A stretch of 64,000 bases of DNA, from the NCBI RefSeq assembly GCF_004209775.1, contig NZ_CP035914.1:868001-932000 (forward strand). Direction: 5' to 3'. The notes beneath the pieces are model-generated. The model saw only the letters and a list, made by a program, of their open reading frames with translations, did no database searches and was not told the DNA's origin. Each line of letters opens with the position of its first letter. Positions within the stretch are counted from its first letter, which is position 1. The position numbers were made by a program, and so were the translations under genes. Source of the stretch: Synechococcus sp. WH 8101. GTDB lineage: Bacteria > Cyanobacteriota > Cyanobacteriia > PCC-6307 > Cyanobiaceae. Positions 35,241 to 43,206 of the stretch are shown here, in pieces.

Positions 35241-35990
35241 TCAGCCGAAGCGGTAACCGAAACCGCGCACGGTGCGGATGTGTTTCGGTGCGGAGGGTTC
35301 GTCTTCGATCTTCTCCCTGAGCCAGCGAATGTGCACATCCACGGTTTTGGTGTCGCCGACGAAATCGATGCCCCAGATGCGTTCCAGCAGCTGATCACGG
35401 CTCCACACCCGGCGGGGATTCTTGATGAACAGTTCGAGGATTTTGTATTCCTTCGGGGAGAGGGTGAGGTCGTGGTCATCGCGGCTGACCCGGCATTCCT
35501 CGGCAAACAGGCAGAGGTTTTCGTGGCGATACACCTGGGGCGGCGCTTCGCTGCTGGAGGGTTGCTGGGAGCGGCGTAACAAGGCGCGGCAGCGAGCCAC
35601 CAGTTCGCGCAGGCCGAAGGGTTTGACCAGGTAATCGTCGGCACCCACCTCCAGGCCGAGCACGCGATCGGTTTCGCTGTCGCGGGCGCTGATCACCAGG
35701 ATCGGGGTGCTGTTGTCGTTTTTGCGCAGCTGGCGGCAGAGATCGAGACCGCCGAGGCCGGGGAGCATCAGATCGAGCACCACGAGATCGACCGGTTCGG
35801 CGGCGGCGTCGGTGAGGGAGGCCAGCGCTTCGGCGCCATCGCCGCAGGCAAGCACATCGAAGCCTTCAGCTTTTAGGGCTTCGCGGACCGTTTCCCGGAT
35901 CGATTCATCGTCTTCCACCAGGAGAAGCCGGGCCGTGCTGACGGCCGTGGCGGCTGGGCTGATCACCGGGAAGCTCCGCTCTAGCGCCAT
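35241..35990 (-). CDS. phoB: OmpR/PhoB-family response regulator
   Basis: 249 residues from the ATG at 35990; the frame is open to 36140, but the extension crosses the sigma-factor start. The receiver domain has the acidic pocket LLVEDDES, the phospho-acceptor Asp in DLVVLDLMLPG, and the conserved Thr/Ser and Lys in PILVISARDSETDR and DDYLVKPFG. The C-terminal winged helix ends with 'FVGDTKTVDVHIRWLREKIED...IRTVRGFGYRFG', close to SphR/PhoB. It pairs with the kinase just downstream. It is divergent from the sigma-factor gene across 91 bases that contain a palindrome. Confidence 0.82.
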   Translation of the reverse strand: MALERSFPVISPAATAVSTARLLLVEDDESIRETVREALKAEGFDVLACGDGAEALASLTDAAAEPVDLVVLDLMLPGLGGLDLCRQLRKNDNSTPILVISARDSETDRVLGLEVGADDYLVKPFGLRELVARCRALLRRSQQPSSSEAPPQVYRHENLCLFAEECRVSRDDHDLTLSPKEYKILELFIKNPRRVWSRDQLLERIWGIDFVGDTKTVDVHIRWLREKIEDEPSAPKHIRTVRGFGYRFG

Positions 35991-36050
35991 TCTGCCCAGG
36001 CGGTGCAACCTTGCCCGGGGGAAGGGAGCGATGCCTGTAAACGATGGTAA

Positions 36051-36076
36051 ATTACGAAACAGATCGGTTTCGTAAT
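36051..36076. promoter_or_regulatory. Near-perfect 26-bp palindrome upstream of the sigma-factor gene
   Basis: ATTACGAAAC (36051-36060) is repeated in inverse as GTTTCGTAAT (36067-36076). The six-base centre AGATCG is itself palindromic except for its outer pair. The element ends 5 bases before the sigma-factor ATG and lies between divergent phoB-like and sigma genes. Its position would block transcription or translation of the sigma gene, so an operator for a dimeric repressor, or an mRNA hairpin hiding the ribosome site, are the main readings. I do not recognise the motif as LexA, NtcA or PhoB. Confidence 0.65.
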
Positions 36077-36081
36077 GACGC

Positions 36082-37047
36082 ATGGCTCCCCTGTCCGTTC
36101 TCCCCGACGTCGATCTGGTGCGTTCGTACCTGCGGGACATCGGTCGTGTGCCGTTGCTGAGCCATCAGCAGGAGATCACGTTGGGCCGCCAGGTGCAGGA
36201 GCTGATGGAGCTGGAAGCGCTGGAGTCTGAGCTGCGCGATCAGCGCGGTGGTGAGGCGGTGCCGGCAGGGGAATTGGCGACAGCGGCGGGGTTGAGTGCG
36301 CTGCAACTGAAGCGAAAGCTCCAGGCGGGCCGCCGCGCCAAAGAGCGGATGGTGGCGGCGAATTTGAGGTTGGTGGTGAGTGTGGCCAAGAAATACACCA
36401 AGCGGAATATGGAACTGCTGGACCTGATCCAGGAGGGAACGATCGGCCTGGTGCGGGGTGTGGAGAAATTCGACCCAACGCGGGGCTACAAGTTCAGTAC
36501 GTATGCGTATTGGTGGATCCGTCAGGGGATCACGCGGGCGATTGCGGAGAAGAGCCGCACGATCCGGCTGCCGATCCACATCACCGAGATGCTCAACAAG
36601 CTGAAGAAAGGGCAGCGTGAACTGAGCCAGGAGCTGGGGCGCACACCGACGGTGACGGAACTGGCGGCATTTGTGGAACTGCCGGAGGAGGAGGTGAAAG
36701 ACCTGATGTGCCGTGCGCGTCAGCCGGTGAGCCTGGAGATGAAGGTGGGGGATGGAGATGACACCGAATTGTTGGAGCTCTTGGCAGGTGATGGCGAATT
36801 GCCTGAGGAGCAGGTGGAGGTGGAGTGCTTGAAGGGCGACCTGCGGGATCTATTGGAACAACTGCCGGACCTGCAACGGCGTGTGTTGCGGATGCGGTAT
36901 GGGATGGACGGCGAGGAGCCGATGAGCCTCACCGGGATCGCCAAGTCGTTGCGGATGAGCCGTGATCGCACCCGCCGGCTCGAACGCGAAGGCCTCGAGA
37001 TGCTGCGCCGCTTCGATGGCCAACTGGAGGCCTACGTGGCGGCTTGA
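36082..37047 (+). CDS. Group 2 (SigA-like) RNA polymerase sigma factor
   Basis: 321 residues. Regions 1.2-4.2 are complete: 'LVRSYLRDIGRVPLLSHQQEI' (1.2), 'ANLRLVVSVAKKYTKRNMELLDLIQEGTIGLVRGVEKFDPTRGYKFSTYAYWWIRQGITRAI' (2.1-2.4), 'RLPIHITEMLNKLKK' (3.0) and a region 4 'RVLRMRYGMDGEEPMSLTGIAKSLRMSRDRTRRLEREGLEMLRR'. The short N-terminus (no region 1.1) marks a non-essential group 2 factor. Its codon choice (mostly gcg/acg/ttg) differs from the gcc/acc-rich neighbours until about 36950. A palindrome precedes the ATG. Confidence 0.92.
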   Translation: MAPLSVLPDVDLVRSYLRDIGRVPLLSHQQEITLGRQVQELMELEALESELRDQRGGEAVPAGELATAAGLSALQLKRKLQAGRRAKERMVAANLRLVVSVAKKYTKRNMELLDLIQEGTIGLVRGVEKFDPTRGYKFSTYAYWWIRQGITRAIAEKSRTIRLPIHITEMLNKLKKGQRELSQELGRTPTVTELAAFVELPEEEVKDLMCRARQPVSLEMKVGDGDDTELLELLAGDGELPEEQVEVECLKGDLRDLLEQLPDLQRRVLRMRYGMDGEEPMSLTGIAKSLRMSRDRTRRLEREGLEMLRRFDGQLEAYVAA

Positions 37048-37069
37048 GCCCAGTTCAGAACAACTTGGC

Positions 37070-37549
37070 TCAGAAAAACTCGTCGAAGTTGTCGAAGTCG
37101 ACCGCCTTGAAGTTGCCGCTCTCCACCTGGCGCATCAGTCGTTCCAGCTGCACCCACAGCGCCCCACCGGTGAGGAGCGACAGCAGCAGGGCGATCAGGT
37201 AAGCGGCCCCAGAGGCAAAGCCGAACACCTGGAGCGAACCGCCGATGAACAAGGTCACGCCGATCAGGGTGCCCGCGTAGCTCATCGTGGTTTCTGCCGT
37301 TCCCAGGGGCAGCAGCGCCAATCGATCCTGCTTCCAACCGTTCAGGCGATCCTGCACCAGCTGGGCAAAGGTGAGGCCGCAGAGCACGCCGATCGCCAGA
37401 CCGAGGCCGGCCACCAGATACGGCGGCTGACTCAGCGGCGCGTACTCGAGCAGGATGTCGTTGGCGCTCAGGTCGCCGAAGGCACCGGAGAGCACATCGA
37501 GCTCGGCCTGTTGGGCATCGATCGGAGCGAAGTCGGGGACTGGTGCCAT
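37070..37549 (-). CDS. Membrane protein of unknown function (three TM helices)
   Basis: 159 residues from the ATG at 37549, which has AGGGAG about 10 bases upstream; a TTG at 37606 overlapping the upstream stop is the alternative. Three hydrophobic segments (about 45-65, 90-112 and 118-138) are separated by a loop with 'DRLNGWKQDRLALLPLGTAETTMSYAG'. The C-terminus is acidic and aromatic (KAVDFDNFDEFF). No family function is recognised. It is downstream of the ABC1-kinase gene on the same strand. Confidence 0.6.
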   Translation of the reverse strand: MAPVPDFAPIDAQQAELDVLSGAFGDLSANDILLEYAPLSQPPYLVAGLGLAIGVLCGLTFAQLVQDRLNGWKQDRLALLPLGTAETTMSYAGTLIGVTLFIGGSLQVFGFASGAAYLIALLLSLLTGGALWVQLERLMRQVESGNFKAVDFDNFDEFF

Positions 37550-37602
37550 GGCGGGCCGAACTCCCTGAATCAGGGCGGATGCAAGCGCCGACCTTATCGG
37601 AA

Positions 37603-39306
37603 TCAAGCCACCGCGAGGGGATTGAGCCGTTGCAACATGTCGCCGGCCACCCGTCTGGGGCTGAAGGTGCGTCTGAGCAGCCCCATCAGGGCGCCGATGT
37701 CCTCGGTGCTGAGCCGGTCATCTTTGATCAGCGTCAGCAGCAGCCGTTTGCGCAGATCGGCGCCATCCCGGCCGAACAGCAGCCTCAGGCCCGCTCCGGC
37801 CACGGGCAGCAGATCGAGGCCAGGGCTGGTCGCCTCCTCGCCCACCACGTTCAGCAGGCTCTCCAGGCGTTCAATCCGCAGATGGCCGTCGCCATCGAAG
37901 ATCACCTCCAGCAACTTCTCGCGCATCTCGCGGGTGTCGCCCGCTAGCAGTCGCCTGGCCACATAGGGATAGGCCACGGCGATGATTCGGAAGTCGGGGT
38001 CGAGCCGCAGCGCCAGACCTTCCTGACTCACCACCGCCCGGATGATCAGGGCGAACCGGGCCGGCACCCGGAACGGGTAATCGAACATCAGCTCCGAGAA
38101 CCGATCGGTGATCGCCTTGAAGTTGAAGGAGCCCACGGCATCACCGAGGCTGCCGCCGAGCACCTCCTCCAGCGCCGGAATGATCGGGGTCAGATCCGCG
38201 TCAGGGGCCAGGAAGCCCAGGGTCTGGAAATCCTTGGCCAGGGACGCGAAGTCGCGATTGATCAGGTGCACCACCGCACCGGTGAGGGTGAGGCGATCGG
38301 CATCGCTGATCGAATCCATCATCCCGAAATCGACGTAGGCCACATGGCCCAGATCGCCGCTGCGGCCGCTGAGGGCAAACAGGTTGCCGGGGTGGGGATC
38401 GGCATGGAAATAGCCGAACTCGAGCAATTGCTGCAGGCCACTGATCACGCCGGTGCGAATCAGGGCACTGGGATCGAGGCGCTGCGCCCTCAGTTCCTGC
38501 CGATCGCGCAGTTTGGTGCCGTGGATCCAGCTGGTGGTGAGCACGCGCCGGCTGGAGAGCAAACGCTCCACTTTTGGGATCGTGACCGCCGGGTTGTCGG
38601 CGAACAGCGCGGCAAACCGCTCGGCGTTGTCGGCCTCGCAGCCGTAATCGATTTCTTCGAACAGGCTGCGGCCGAATTCATCAATGATCTCCCCCAGCCC
38701 GAAGCCCAGGTTCAAGGGCAGAAACGGCGCCGTGAGCACGCCGAGGCTGCGGATCAGCACCATGTCGCGCCGGAGGATGAAGGGCAGATTCGGGCGTTGC
38801 ACCTTCACCGCCACCCAGTGCTGGCCGTGCAGCCGGGCTCGATACACCTGGCCGAGACTGGCGGCGGCCACGGGCGCATCGGGGAAGTCGGCGAACAGCT
38901 GCTCCACCGGAGCGCCGAGGTCCTCCTCCACCGTTTTCAGAGCGATTCCATGGGGGAAGGGGGGCAGATCATCCTGAAGGCGGGTCAGTTCATCGAGCCA
39001 GTCGCGCCGGATCAGGTCGGGCCGGGTGGAGAGCGCCTGCCCGACCTTGATGAAACAGGGCCCCAGATCGGTGAGGGTGCGCAGCAGGCGGCGGGCCAGG
39101 TTGCGCTGCACCTGGGGGTTCTGGCTGCCGCCGCGGATCAGGAGGCTGAGCAGCAGTCCGATCATGGCCCAGAGAATCTGGATGGCCCGCGGAATGGCGA
39201 TCCAGGGGCGGAGCAGTAACCAGCGGGCATCGCGGCCTGGGGCGTAGCGGATCTCCGGCTCGCAGGAGCGCGATCGTTCAGCGCTGGTTCCGATGCTGCC
39301 TGTCAT
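37603..39306 (-). CDS. AarF/ABC1/UbiB-family atypical kinase
   Basis: 567 residues. Signature motifs are LGPCFIKVGQALSTRPDL (KxGQ motif), VAAASLGQVYRARL (Ala-rich loop), VAVKVQRP (catalytic Lys), FHADPHPGNLFAL (catalytic loop) and VDFGMMDS (the DFG equivalent). A hydrophobic stretch near residues 38-57 may associate with membranes. Family members act in quinone or prenyl-lipid homeostasis, probably as ATPases or kinases on small molecules. Cyanobacteria carry several paralogues, so I give no symbol. The start at 39306 is 82 bases from the divergent decarboxylase start chosen here. Confidence 0.88.
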   Translation of the reverse strand: MTGSIGTSAERSRSCEPEIRYAPGRDARWLLLRPWIAIPRAIQILWAMIGLLLSLLIRGGSQNPQVQRNLARRLLRTLTDLGPCFIKVGQALSTRPDLIRRDWLDELTRLQDDLPPFPHGIALKTVEEDLGAPVEQLFADFPDAPVAAASLGQVYRARLHGQHWVAVKVQRPNLPFILRRDMVLIRSLGVLTAPFLPLNLGFGLGEIIDEFGRSLFEEIDYGCEADNAERFAALFADNPAVTIPKVERLLSSRRVLTTSWIHGTKLRDRQELRAQRLDPSALIRTGVISGLQQLLEFGYFHADPHPGNLFALSGRSGDLGHVAYVDFGMMDSISDADRLTLTGAVVHLINRDFASLAKDFQTLGFLAPDADLTPIIPALEEVLGGSLGDAVGSFNFKAITDRFSELMFDYPFRVPARFALIIRAVVSQEGLALRLDPDFRIIAVAYPYVARRLLAGDTREMREKLLEVIFDGDGHLRIERLESLLNVVGEEATSPGLDLLPVAGAGLRLLFGRDGADLRKRLLLTLIKDDRLSTEDIGALMGLLRRTFSPRRVAGDMLQRLNPLAVA

Positions 39307-39388
39307 GCCCTCACCCCCACAGCCCGAATCTAGTGAGAGGGCCCTGGCCGATGATGCAGTTCGGCTGGGGGGTGCCCTAGGGAAACGG

Positions 39389-40801
39389 ATGGCTGCATTG
39401 CTGTCGCACCTGCGATCCGGTCGTTTCGCGGCCCCGATCGATGCCCTGCATCTTCCCGCCCATGGCCGGGGCGCTGGCCTGCCTGTGGCGATGCGGCGCC
39501 TGCTGCGCCGCCGGCCCGGCAGCTGGGACCTGCCGGAGCTGCCCCAAATCGGTGGTCCACTCGAAAGCGAAGGAGCGGTGGCCGCCAGTCAACGGGCTGC
39601 TGCCGCTGCGGTCGGGGTCTCCGCCTGCTGGTATGGCGTCAATGGCGCCACGGGGCTGCTTCAGGCGGCCTTGTTGGCGTTGGCGTCACCGGGGCAGGCT
39701 GTGCTGATGCCCCGCAACGCCCATCGCAGCCTGATCCAGGCCTGCGCCCTGGGAGGCCTGACGCCGCTGCTGTTCGATCTGCCCTTTCTGAGCGACCGCG
39801 GTCATGTGGGCGCCCTGGAGGCGGCCTGGCTGGAGCGCGTTTTGGCGGAGCTCGACCGCCAGGGTCAGACGCCTGCGGCAGCTGTGCTTGTGCATCCCAC
39901 TTATCACGGCTATGCCAGCGATCCGCTGCCGCTGGTGGCCCTGCTTCACCAGCGCGGCCTGCCTGTGCTGGTGGATGAGGCCCATGGTGCCCATCTCCAG
40001 CCCGGCGTTGACCCTGCCCTGCCCATCTCGTCGCTGGCGGCTGGGGCTGATCTGGTGGTGCATTCGCTGCACAAATCCGCCGCCGGCCTCGGCCAGACCG
40101 CCGTGCTCTGGTGCCAGGGCACCCAGGTGGACCCGGAGCTGGTTCAGCGCTGCCTGGGCTGGCTGCAGACCACCAGCCCCAGTGCCCTGCTGCTCGCCTC
40201 CTGTGACACGGCGCTGCACCAATGGCAGCGACCTCGTGGCCGCCGGGCCCTGCGCCGGTGCCTGGATCAGGGGCGGGCCCTTGCGGATCGGCTCAGCGAT
40301 GCCGGTGTGCCCTTGCTGCGCACCCCAGACCCCCTGCGCCTGATCTGGCACACGGCCGCTGCCGGCATCAATGGTCTTGAGGCCGATGCCTGGCTCCTGC
40401 AGCGGCGGCTGATTGCTGAGTTGCCCGAACCGGGATGCCTCACCTTCTGCCTCGGTTTCGCTCGACACCGGGGCCTGGCGGGTCGGATGCTCCGCCGCTG
40501 GCAGCAGCTCCGGCTCGCGCTGGGCAGCTCCACCCCCCTTCCTCCGTTCACACCCCCGCCCTTGCCATTGCTGGGAGCGCCGGAGCATCACCTGGTGGAG
40601 GCCTGGCGGGGGCCGCAGCGCGCCGTGCCGCTCGACGACGCCTGTGGTGCGATCGCCGCTCAACTGATCTGCCCCTACCCACCTGGGATTCCACTGGTGA
40701 TTCCGGGGGAGCGGCTGGATCGGTCCAGGCTGCGCTGGCTGCAGGAGCAGCGCCAGCTTTGGCCGGATCAGATCACGGCTATGGTGAAGATTGTGGCTTG
40801 A
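39389..40801 (+). CDS. Orn/Lys/Arg decarboxylase-family PLP enzyme
   Basis: About 470 residues from the ATG at 39389. I prefer this start because AGGGA lies 5 bases upstream and the family N-terminus (...ALHLPAHGRG) begins soon after. ATGs at 39293 and 39305 would overlap the divergent AarF start codon. The fold type I PLP domain shows 'GVNGATGLLQAALLAL', 'VLVDEAHGAHLQPG' and the Schiff-base Lys in VVHSLHKSAAGLGQTAVL. The C-terminal Orn/Arg/Lys decarboxylase domain ends 'ICPYPPGIPLVIPGE'. The substrate (arginine, lysine or ornithine) is not determinable. It is followed by cdsA. Confidence 0.85.
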   Translation: MAALLSHLRSGRFAAPIDALHLPAHGRGAGLPVAMRRLLRRRPGSWDLPELPQIGGPLESEGAVAASQRAAAAAVGVSACWYGVNGATGLLQAALLALASPGQAVLMPRNAHRSLIQACALGGLTPLLFDLPFLSDRGHVGALEAAWLERVLAELDRQGQTPAAAVLVHPTYHGYASDPLPLVALLHQRGLPVLVDEAHGAHLQPGVDPALPISSLAAGADLVVHSLHKSAAGLGQTAVLWCQGTQVDPELVQRCLGWLQTTSPSALLLASCDTALHQWQRPRGRRALRRCLDQGRALADRLSDAGVPLLRTPDPLRLIWHTAAAGINGLEADAWLLQRRLIAELPEPGCLTFCLGFARHRGLAGRMLRRWQQLRLALGSSTPLPPFTPPPLPLLGAPEHHLVEAWRGPQRAVPLDDACGAIAAQLICPYPPGIPLVIPGERLDRSRLRWLQEQRQLWPDQITAMVKIVA

Positions 40802-40810
40802 GGGTCGCCG

Positions 40811-41677
40811 ATGCAGCGACTCAGCAGTGGCCTCCTCGCTGGAGCGTTCGGACTGCTGGTGGTTGGCTTGGGCGGATGGTGGTTCACCCTCGCCCTCGGT
40901 GTGATCGTGCATCTCGGCCTGCTGGAATTCTTCCGCATGGCCCAGTTCACCGGGATCCGGCCAGCCACGAAAACCACCCTGGTGGCCTGTCAGCTGCTGT
41001 TGATCAGCACTCAGTGGGGGGTGGCTGGTGGGTTGCCCTCCCATCTGGCCGCTGCCGTGCTTCCCCTCTCCGGGGCCGCCATCTGCGGCTGGTTGTTGCT
41101 GCAGCCAGTCACCGGTTCGATCGCCGACATCGCCGCTTCGATCTTCGGCTTGTTTTATCTGGGGTTCCTTCCCAGCCACTGGCTGCGCTTGCGCAATCTC
41201 AGCGCCATCGATCTCGCTCCGGCTCTCAGCCGCTTGCCCCCCTGGTGCAACGGCTGGATCACCGCCGGCATGGTGATCACCCTGATGGCCTGCTTGATGA
41301 TCGTCGCCAGCGACATCGGTTCCTACGCGATTGGCCGACGTTTCGGACGGATTCCGCTCTCGCCGATCTCCCCGGGCAAGACCGTGGAGGGCGCCTTCGG
41401 GGGCTTGATTGCCGCCGTGCTCGTGGGCATCGGCTTCGCCGTGGTGCTGCAGTGGCCGATGGCCCCCTGGCTCGGTGGCGTGCTCGGAGCGCTGGTGGCG
41501 CTGTTCGCTCTCGTGGGTGATCTCACCGAATCGATGATGAAGCGGGATGCGGGCCTCAAGGATTCCGGTGATGCCTTGCCTGGGCATGGCGGCATCCTCG
41601 ATCGAATCGACAGCTATCTATTCACACCGGCGGTGGTGTTCTATGCCGTCACCCTGGTGCTGCCCCTGATGCCTTGA
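40811..41677 (+). CDS. cdsA: Phosphatidate cytidylyltransferase
   Basis: 288 residues with about seven TM helices. The C-terminal CDP-diglyceride synthase signature is present: 'ALVGDLTESMMKRDAGLKDSGDALPGHGGILDRIDSYL', with the conserved Ser, Lys and Asp residues. 'DIGSYAIGRRFGRIPLSPISPGKTVEGAFGG' is also typical. It makes CDP-diacylglycerol from phosphatidate and CTP, the precursor of phosphatidylglycerol, which is needed in thylakoids. It starts 9 bases after the decarboxylase stop and is probably co-transcribed with it. Confidence 0.95.
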   Translation: MQRLSSGLLAGAFGLLVVGLGGWWFTLALGVIVHLGLLEFFRMAQFTGIRPATKTTLVACQLLLISTQWGVAGGLPSHLAAAVLPLSGAAICGWLLLQPVTGSIADIAASIFGLFYLGFLPSHWLRLRNLSAIDLAPALSRLPPWCNGWITAGMVITLMACLMIVASDIGSYAIGRRFGRIPLSPISPGKTVEGAFGGLIAAVLVGIGFAVVLQWPMAPWLGGVLGALVALFALVGDLTESMMKRDAGLKDSGDALPGHGGILDRIDSYLFTPAVVFYAVTLVLPLMP

Positions 41678-41692
41678 GCTGGAACGGCCGTC

Positions 41693-42316
41693 TCAGGGGT
41701 TGACGCTCGCTTCACCACGCAGGTGCAGCTGTCCCCCCTGCAGCCGCGCCTCCTGGATCTGAATGCCTGGGTCCATCGGCAGCTGCACCGCTTCCTCGGC
41801 CTCGAGATGGCGAATTTCCACTGTGCCCGCCGCCGCCTGCAGCCGGAAGCGCCGTCGAATCGCATCGCCCGCATTGATCACCGGCGCCTCCAGCAGAAGC
41901 ACGTCGTTGTCGACCGTCAGGCAGCCCAGCGTGGGCAGGCCCATCAACTGGGCGGCCAGCCAGTCACCCAGCCAGCGCCAGCGGTCACTGAGCAGGGCCC
42001 GGTTGAGATCTGTGCCCAGCATCGTCACCTCTCCGTTCAACTGAAAGGGGTCCTGCAGCTGGGGCAGGCCGGGGCGCAGATTCACATGCAGGGGCCCGCT
42101 GCGCAGTTGCGCATGCTGGATCGGTAACCCCTGGAAGGTCACCCGCCGCGCCTTCAGCTCCACCGACACAAGTCGACCGCGCAGCAACTGCAGGGCAGAA
42201 CCATTGAGCCGCAGGTTCAACTCCCCCACCTCATCGCATTGGCTGCGGATCCAGAGGCCCAGGCCATTGGCGAGCAGCTGTAGAAGCGGGCCGGTACGGT
42301 CGCTGGTGTCGGTCAT
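41693..42316 (-). CDS. LmeA/DUF2993-family lipid-binding-like protein
   Basis: 207 residues from the ATG at 42316, which overlaps the upstream hydrolase stop (ATGA). The protein matches the DUF2993/LmeA group common in cyanobacteria: 'LWIRSQCDEVGELNLRLNGSALQLLRGRLVSVELKARRVTFQGLPIQHAQLRSGPLHVNLRPG', then further beta strands. The fold is related to TULIP/BPI-type lipid carriers. No signal peptide is visible, so it may be cytoplasmic or peripheral. It is the last gene of a three-gene operon with the alpha/beta hydrolase and the dehydrogenase. Confidence 0.72.
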   Translation of the reverse strand: MTDTSDRTGPLLQLLANGLGLWIRSQCDEVGELNLRLNGSALQLLRGRLVSVELKARRVTFQGLPIQHAQLRSGPLHVNLRPGLPQLQDPFQLNGEVTMLGTDLNRALLSDRWRWLGDWLAAQLMGLPTLGCLTVDNDVLLLEAPVINAGDAIRRRFRLQAAAGTVEIRHLEAEEAVQLPMDPGIQIQEARLQGGQLHLRGEASVNP

Positions 42317-43206
42317 GACGGCATCTCCGGTTGCCGCCAGCGGCGGGCCACCAGCTGGGGCTGATCCAGATGGGGCAGATGACCGCAGTCTGTCACCTCC
42401 TCCAGCCTCTCTCCCAGCAAGGCCATGGCAGCGCGCCGTTGGGGTGGACGCAGGATGCGGTCGTTCTTGCCCCAGAGCACATGCAGAGGCTGGGGAGGCA
42501 GCGGGCTGCCGCAGCCGGCGAAGCCACCGCTGCGGGCGAAGGCCGCCAGGGAGGGGCCCCAACCCGGCACCTGGAGCTGAAGCGAGGCGATTTGCAGTTC
42601 GGCGTCGCCGACGCTGCGCTCCGGATCGGCGAAGGCCTGCCGGCACAGCCCCCGGCGCACGCCTGGGCGGGAGAGAAACCAGACACCGAGCCGATCCAGT
42701 CCGGGAGGAATCGGCATCGGCCGGCCATCGAGACCGGCCGGCGCCAGCAGCAGCAGTCGCGCGATGCGCTTCGGCTGACGGCGCGCCAGCTCCATCGCCA
42801 CCGCTCCGCCCATGGAGGCGCCGATCAGGCCCAGCGGCTGGTCTTGAGGCAGCTGATCCAGCAAAGCCTCCAGGTGCTGGAGCACCGCCTCGGGGCCGTA
42901 GCGACCCTGTTCCGGCTGCGGCCTGGGAGAGAAGCCAAAGCCGTGCAGATCGGGGATCAGCAGGGTGTGATCGCTGGCGAGCAGGGGGGCGAGACGCCGG
43001 AATTCGAGCCCGCAGCTGTCGAAGCCATGCAGGAGCAGCACCGGCGGGCCCGTGCCGATCCGGATCAGGGGGTAGGGCTCTGTGGCCAGGTCAGGGGTGC
43101 GGTCGCCATCAGCCAAATTCCACCACTCCAGGTGTTGGAGCAGCGCCCGGCCCTGGGGATCGAGCAGGTTGCGGGCGGCTGCCTCGAGCAGCTCCCGGTT
43201 GGTCAA
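42313..43206 (-). CDS. Alpha/beta-hydrolase fold protein
   Basis: 297 residues. The oxyanion-hole strand VLLLHGFDSCG, nucleophile elbow GASMGGAVA (Ser), and a C-terminal His in TDCGHLPHLDQPQ give a plausible catalytic triad. The acid is likely in 'WGKNDRILRP'. Family members are esterases, lipases or dehalogenases; the substrate is unknown. It overlaps both neighbours by 4 bases (ATGA with the dehydrogenase upstream and the DUF2993 gene downstream), so translation is probably coupled. Confidence 0.82.
   Translation of the reverse strand: MTNRELLEAAARNLLDPQGRALLQHLEWWNLADGDRTPDLATEPYPLIRIGTGPPVLLLHGFDSCGLEFRRLAPLLASDHTLLIPDLHGFGFSPRPQPEQGRYGPEAVLQHLEALLDQLPQDQPLGLIGASMGGAVAMELARRQPKRIARLLLLAPAGLDGRPMPIPPGLDRLGVWFLSRPGVRRGLCRQAFADPERSVGDAELQIASLQLQVPGWGPSLAAFARSGGFAGCGSPLPPQPLHVLWGKNDRILRPPQRRAAMALLGERLEEVTDCGHLPHLDQPQLVARRWRQPEMPS

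Noticed and set aside
35990-36081. PhoB box (direct repeats of CTTAACC type) controlling the phoB-like gene
   Set aside because: No such repeats are visible; only the unrelated palindrome is present.
39686-41587. 633-codon minus-strand frame opposite the decarboxylase and cdsA genes
   Set aside because: His/Gln/Gly-rich antisense translation without family match; the plus strand carries two clear conserved genes.
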